Of a stretch of DNA of 64,000 nt, positions 58,855 through 64,000 are shown piece after piece. Within the stretch, counting starts at the first letter, position 1. Every line of letters begins with the position of its first letter. Below the pieces are notes generated by a model. It was not told where the DNA came from and did no database searches. It worked only from the letters and a program-made list of their open reading frames with translations. A program made the position numbers and the translations under genes. Source of the stretch: Cavia porcellus. Taxonomy: Eukaryota; Chordata; Mammalia; Rodentia; Caviidae. Location: assembly GCF_034190915.1 (NCBI RefSeq), contig NW_026947507.1, forward strand, positions 30,804,001-30,868,000, read 5' to 3'.

Positions 58855-58990
58855 GTTGGGTGCAGTGACACCTGTCTGTAGTCCCAGAACTTGGGAAACT
58901 TAGGCAGGAGGGCTGCTACGATTAAGAGGCCAGCATGGGCTAAATAGTGAATTCAAGGACAGCATAGCAAGACTGTCTAAAAAATATTAA
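58855..58990 (+). mobile_element. B1 SINE with internal duplication
   Basis: 'ggtgcagtgacacctgtctg', 'tagtcccagaacttgggaaac', 'ttaggcaggagggctgctacg', 'ggccagcatgggctaaatag', then a second 'ttcaaggacagcatagcaag' and 'actgtct' before an A-rich tail. It sits about 215 bases downstream of the B1-dID copy in the same orientation. Confidence 0.85.
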
Positions 58991-60060
58991 AATGTAATTT
59001 TATTTTTCATTTGTCCATCTAGAAAAGTTTGAAAAAATATGAATGCTTTGGAAGAAGGAGGACACATTTACTATTTAAATGTCTTTATTTCTACAATAAC
59101 TATACCATAGGCCTATTATAACATAGAAACAAAGTTAAGATAATTTGGATTTGCAAGTGGGTTTTACCATATGCTAAATTACCTTATGTAACTTAGACAA
59201 AACACTCATACTATATTCAGAAAATGAAAAAGAAGGACAAATAGCTTAAGTATGTTTATAGCAACACTAGGTAACAAGACTAGAATTAAATATATGGGTT
59301 ATATGTCCACTGTCTCTGTGACCTGGTTAAAAAATACTATTTTCTTATTTTTGTCTATTTTTGTTAAAAATATGAAGATCAAATTTTATTGCAATTTTTT
59401 TTACTTTAGAATGAGTGTACAGTGCCACATAGTAATATAACTCATCTGATAATGCAAAATTATGAATTTCACATGGGATGATAATCAGAATAGATTCCTT
59501 AATGGGAATTAAAAATACATTCATCATCATGACTATGGACATCTGTATTTATTTACAACACTTTAATTTTGATTTGGCAGACATAAAAGTAGCACAATGA
59601 AACTTACATGTTGTTTAATTTTATTTTTATTGCTAAGCTTGATAGTGTATAAAAGCTGCAAAGACACTTATACGGCTAGCAATTTTTTGCCAATAAATTC
59701 ATATATTCCAGAAGACTGGAGAAGCATGTTTTATTTGCATGTCTGAAAATGTATCAATCATGTGGATTTTTAAAATGAGGAGTCTCAACTGGAAAAGGCT
59801 AGAACTTTACCAAATTTGGATTTGTCTCAATCAAAAAGGCTGATCTTAAAGTATTGTATAGAATCAATAAGAGAAAGGAATCCAAACATACGGCAACGCA
59901 CTTGGGGAGCCATATGTCCTAGAAATGTCAAGTTGGTGTGTGAGGAAGAAGACTGAATCAGTGTCTTTATGATAGGGCATCATTTACTCCAGAATCACTG
60001 ATATTTCTTTTAATACTCTGAAGCAAACTAGGAGGAATCGACAGCTGTTATTTCCCTAGC
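58991..60060. other. Unassigned AT-rich sequence
   Basis: No gene or known repeat recognised. The last part (about 59880-60060) may be the 5' continuation of the transposase fossil described next, but I see no clear similarity there. Confidence 0.45.
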
Positions 60061-60090
60061 TACTACATGAATCTGCGGTTGTTCTTTCAG

Positions 60091-60540
60091 GACAACCAGC
60101 TCTTATATGCACACACCAACCGTGAAGAATTCCTATTCTACGAGCCCTTTTTGCAAGCTGTTAAAGCCATTGCTATCTTCAGATGGTGAAAAATTTCTAT
60201 GCCAATGCAGACTTCAATTGGAAAGAAAATCGTGTTACTCTACATGGATGGGACACCTGCAGTTTTTGGCAACACATCTGAATTTGCAATTTTAGGGAAC
60301 AAAGGAGTTCAACAGGCATCATTGTGACTCATTGGTTTCTATATCTGTGAATATTTGCATTGGAGACTTTGCCAACAAACACTGGAAAAAATATTCTTTT
60401 CCACTGCCTTGAAAGTTGTCAGTGTCATCAGATGTAGAGGCTTGAATAAATAACATTTCATAAGCACGTTTTTAAATTCAGGAAGATCCTGTCTACTATA
60501 TTAGTGAATTCTGGCTTTCTGAGAAGATCTCAGGGATTGA
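60091..60540 (+). pseudogene. Fossil hAT-superfamily transposase (Charlie/ZBED5/SCAND3-like)
   Basis: One plus-strand frame runs from 60091 for about 450 bases with no frameshift I can see, interrupted by stops at 60187, 60325, 60451, 60502, 60505, 60520 and 60538. In order it shows 'DNQLLYAHTN', 'REEFLFYEP', then 'YMDGTPAVFGNTSEF' (family form: TDG-PAM-G---GF), 'ICEYLH' where HC-IHREAL is expected, 'LKVVSVIRCRGLN' (family form: VV--VNFI--R-LNSRLF), and 'LLY' where LLLHTEVRWLS begins. This is the catalytic-core region of hAT transposases and of host genes derived from them. The frame is dead by seven stops and lacks its N-terminal zinc finger and C-terminal dimerisation region. It may be a decayed Charlie element or a retrocopy. 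Confidence 0.75.
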
Positions 60541-60765
60541 TTAGATATTAGATTTTTCTTTTAAATGAAAATAATTGTATGTTTGGTCCTCTAAGGTTTA
60601 CTTTGACTACATGTAACAGGAAAGAATCACAGTGAAAGACGTTGACATTGTTCTCTTGTGGGAAAAGAGGCAGTGTGGGAGAGGATTAGTATCTTCACTT
60701 GGAATCCAGGCTTTTGTCTTTTTTCCTGTGCCAACCTAGCCCAAGATTTATAATCTTCAAAGTTA
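60541..60765. other. Unassigned sequence downstream of the transposase fossil
   Basis: This could hold more of the same transposon, but I see no alignable motif. Confidence 0.4.
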
Positions 60766-61056
60766 CTGCTGTGGCTTACTTCTGGATGTCCCTCAAAGCC
60801 TCATATACTCATATGTGGGATTTGGGGAGTGATTATTTGGGTGTGATACTCATCGGTGGATTAGTCCACTGAAGAGTGCATAGCTACAAGTGCTGTTGGG
60901 AGATAAAGTTTGTGGGTTACTAAGGGTTTGGCCCTAAACCTCTCTGTTTCCTGCTATCCAAACATGAGCAATTCTTCTCTGTGATGCCCCTCTGCCATGC
61001 CACAGTGCTTTTGAACAAGCAAGCCATGGACTTTAATTTTAGAATGTCAGATATTG
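60766..61056 (+). mobile_element. MaLR LTR (MST/MLT1-like), sense
   Basis: 'tgctgtggcttacttctggatgtccctcaaagcctc' in outline is the typical MaLR LTR start. It is followed by 'gtggattagtccactgaag', 'ctgttgggagataaagtttg', 'tctgtttcctgctatcc', 'gatgcccctctgccatgcc' and 'aagccatggactttaa'. It is the only sense-strand MaLR LTR in the window. The 3' end with poly(A) signal is eroded. Confidence 0.75.
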
Positions 61057-61199
61057 TGTCTCAGTGATAAGAAAGTATTTAAGACAGTTATTCTGAGAGT
61101 CAAGGTGATCACTTTGCAGGTAATAGATGCTTCTCTAAAATGAATGAATGGCATGGAAAAAAGTTCCATTTGCTGATTTTAGACAAGTGCATAGAAATC

Positions 61200-61205
<6 letters not shown>

Positions 61206-61252
<47 letters not shown>
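61206..61252. repeat. (GT)n microsatellite
   Basis: About 23 uninterrupted GT units. It is the second long GT tract of the window and a likely length-polymorphic, Z-DNA-capable site. Confidence 0.97.
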
Positions 61253-61253
<1 letters not shown>

Positions 61254-64000
61254 TTGGATATAACTTAATTATATGACCACATCCAGACATAAAAGAGCAT
61301 TGAGTGACTAGTTAATCACAGTCTCCAAAGCCAGTCCTGGCTGTGAGTCTGTTACTCTTATAAGTAAGCCAGTTGGAAATAGATTTCACTCCTAACATTT
61401 TTAGGTTGGATTTCCCAGAGATAGACCCTCACATGAGTGTTCCTGTGAAAGTGATTCATTTGGAATCCTTCCCAGAAAAGCATAGGAGGAAAAGGGAGAA
61501 ATGGGACCAGAAGCGAAAGAATTCAGTAAAAATAAAAAAAATTCTCAAGAGAATCTTGTCTCAAATCCTCAGGAGATCTAAACCAGTGTAGATGACACTT
61601 CTGGGTTACCCTGTTCAGACAGCAGAAATATTTATATTTTTACACCTCCCAGTCTTCAGGTAAGAGACACCCACCAGGGACTTGAAATCTCAAGTTTTCT
61701 CCCAGCTGCACACAACTACAGCTGTCTTGGGCAGACTGCAGGGAGTCTGCACAGAGAGATTCGGGTGTCTACAGTGGGAAACAAATCACCAAGAGCCAGA
61801 ACATCCTTGAAGTGGACAATGATGGGCTGAGGGGATGTGGCCCAAGCACTGACTGTGTGTCACGGTAACTATCCAAAGATAAAGGACTCCTTCAGTATGC
61901 TACAGTTGCCTATTTTCCCCTGAAGTATATATTTATAGACAATTGGCAATAGTACAAGTTATAATAAAGTTTTTTTGGCAAGGTGGATGTTTGCACCTTC
62001 CCCTGGAGACAAAGTGGGGCAGTATCAACAGCGCAGGCTTAGTAAAGATGAACAACTTGAATAAAAATAATGGTTTAATATTTGAAGTTCCACAAGAAAT
62101 CAGGTGCCTCTTGGGTATAAGCCAAGTCTTGCAAATTTTGCATGGAGAGCCTAAAATAATGAGAACCGCAATTGTTGCATGCATATGTATGTGGACATTT
62201 TTCTATAGATTGACTGTAAATTTAATCAGCAATTGTTCTCTGAGGGCCATTACTCTTGGGACTGCATTCTTTTCCTTGATCCATGCAATAACACATATTA
62301 AACCAAAATGAGAAGTGTTTCCATTGGCTAAACATTCAATATAAATCTGTGTTTATTTATGACTGCTATCCTGTTCATGTTACTTATTTAGCCATCTGTA
62401 CACGTTCTGAGAGAGAGGAGTGCAGGGCAGACACGCTGCCCGCCCTGACCAATCCGTACAATTTCCCTGTCCTTCATTTCTTACCACTTTGTTCCAATTT
62501 CTTTCCTTCATTTTAGTTTTCACTAATTTACCTTTTTAGATTTGCTTGCTTACTTATTTTTTTCATTCCTCCCACTTAAATAACCTCCAACAGATTGAAC
62601 AGAGAAATAAATTAAATAACACTCAAAGGCACTTGTAATTTTCTTATCTCATGACACTAAAAAGAATTGCCAGTAAATGAACGCTGTTCCAAGTCAAGAC
62701 GGGCTTCTCCGTCACCTGGTGAGTTGCTACCACCCAGTTTTAAACACAACCTGATGAACAGCTTGTTTAAAATGGTGAAGAGATTATCCCTGACTTGGAA
62801 AGAGAAGTTGAACGAAATATCTTTAAGGATCATTTGTCTTCGACAGTATAAAGCAAAACAGAGAAAGTGATAAAACAAGAAAGAAAAATATGAAAGAAAA
62901 ATGAATGGTGAAGTACTTGAACTATTTTTTTTATGACCTGAAACAAAGCTATTTCAGCTTAATGGAAGAAGCATGGGGAAAACACAGGAAAGCATTACTT
63001 TAAATGGTTCCTGATGGTGAGGCACAATTGGGAAAAATGTCTTTTTCAGAGTTAAAGTGCCCCACGTTTAAAAACAACTGAGTTTATAGCATTCCTAGTC
63101 AGACAGAAATTTACCTTGCACAAACTAGAAAGCTGGGAGGTCAATTATACTTACATCTTTTCAATCGCATGCAATTGATGTCCTACCAAGCCGCACTGTC
63201 ACCTTCTGGTGTGCCCCTGTCATATCTACCAATGGTTCTTACTGCAGTCTAGCTGGCGTCAATAAGTAGGAAATCTTTGGCTTCTAATTTCCTTCTCAAA
63301 TTCTCTGTGAGTTTGATTCATATAAAATAATGTTATAGGTGAAAAATGCTCAAATATGAACAACTTCATGTAGATTAATCTGAAATCATGAGAGAGGGTC
63401 ATTGGTAATTGAAAGAAACATTAAAAGACATCTTTTTCTTAAGCACTCCAATAGATTTTTTTCTTAAGCAGACATTAAAAAGTGAAAAGCTGTGCCTTGG
63501 TATCATAAATCATAATTTTCTGAACCAATATGCTTTTCCTCTCTGATATTTTACTACGGACTTTGAAAACTTTAACAACCCTGTTACTTTTGATCATTCA
63601 GTTAGATTCAATTATACTTTTTAGAGAATCAATAAAATTGGAAAAGATGAAGAAATTATATGAGGTAGTTACTGGGAAAAAAAGAAGCCATTCACACATC
63701 AAAGTCACAATTTGGAAGGAGACTGACTCCTCTTATGGCTGTACTGTAGCATCATCACAAGTACCTTGGTTCTGATCATTCTAATCAGTTTTTACTAGCA
63801 GTTGTGATTTCCAGCCTTGAGGTCAAAAACAGACATAAACCTGAGTTTATAACTTGCTTGTAGTCTGGCATATGAACCTGCCACTTCGTAGAAGCTGGCA
63901 GAGCATACAAGTGCTCTGAGTCAGAGACAAAAGGCTGTCATTTCAGATACACCAGACAAATATACATCAGCCTCCTTAGCCAGCCTTTCTCTACAAGTGT
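61253..64000. other. Unassigned sequence, partly balanced in composition
   Basis: 61380-61870 is GC-balanced and may be an old LTR-type repeat I cannot name. 62400-62470 has a CpG-rich patch with a hairpin and a CCAAT box. 62640-62880 is unique-looking and keeps several CpGs. No coding frame with a recognisable domain occurs, and no splice-bounded exon is evident. Confidence 0.45.
62425..62441 (+). repeat. Small GC hairpin beside a CCAAT motif
   Basis: GGGCAG (62425-62430) and CTGCCC (62436-62441) form a perfect 6-bp stem with loop ACACG. GACCAATCC follows at about 62447-62455. The patch is GC- and CpG-rich within an AT-rich region. Confidence 0.6.

Noticed and set aside
1..64000. CRISPR arrays, operons, tRNA or rRNA genes, bacterial or phage modules
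   Set aside because: No regularly spaced short repeats, no ribosome-binding-site-led gene clusters and no tRNA/rRNA genes were seen; tRNA-like sequence occurs only as decayed ID SINEs.

Overview
The window is nuclear DNA from a mammal, and the repeats point to a rodent. It is AT-rich and full of decayed retrotransposons. No open frame looks like a host exon: the longest, 155 codons on the minus strand at 14354-14821, resembles an old retroviral envelope. I read the window as intergenic or deep intronic sequence. The lineage evidence is the SINEs. Several copies (near 2.0, 35.3 and 58.5 kb) join a B1 (7SL-derived) unit to an ID-like (tRNA-derived) unit. From memory, such B1-dID dimers occur in squirrel-related, dormouse and beaver rodents. 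All SINE copies here are old and diverged, and I cannot name the species.

Layout. 0-12 kb: mostly unassigned AT-rich DNA with an L1M tail, a B1-dID SINE, a MaLR LTR (3.6 kb), a purine-rich tract (6.5 kb), a B1, an ID element and a MER5A-like DNA transposon (10.2 kb). 12-18 kb: a cluster of endogenous-retrovirus debris, all on the minus strand: LTR-like blocks, an envelope surface-like frame, an envelope transmembrane-like frame in the wrong relative order, a 42-bp tandem repeat and a clear solo LTR at 17.7-18.1 kb. 19-26 kb: L1 3' ends, a MaLR LTR, a B1, and a 73-bp direct repeat 840 bp apart. 26-34 kb: mostly unassigned sequence, including a CpG-retaining stretch near 28.5-29 kb and an L1M interrupted by an AT minisatellite (32.2 kb). 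34-44 kb: another L1M, SINEs, an unassigned GC-richer block (37.8-38.7 kb), a 77-bp hAT-type mini-transposon with 8-bp target duplications (38.96 kb) and a MaLR LTR (41.5 kb). 44-55 kb: sparse repeats, microsatellites (47.7 and 50.4 kb), possible conserved non-coding blocks (47.1-47.6 and 48.6-48.9 kb) and L1 fragments. 55-64 kb: the best L1 (minus strand), whose 3' UTR carries a roughly 145-bp tandem repeat, then SINEs, a fossil hAT transposase frame (60.09-60.54 kb), a MaLR LTR and a (GT)n tract.

The strongest unexpected signals are the transposase fossil, the hAT mini-transposon, the 73-bp duplication whose three differences are all A/G, the tandem-repeat L1 3' UTR, and the scrambled retroviral segment. 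There is no operon, CRISPR array, rRNA or tRNA gene, and no convincing promoter of a host gene. All family calls come from motif recognition without database search.
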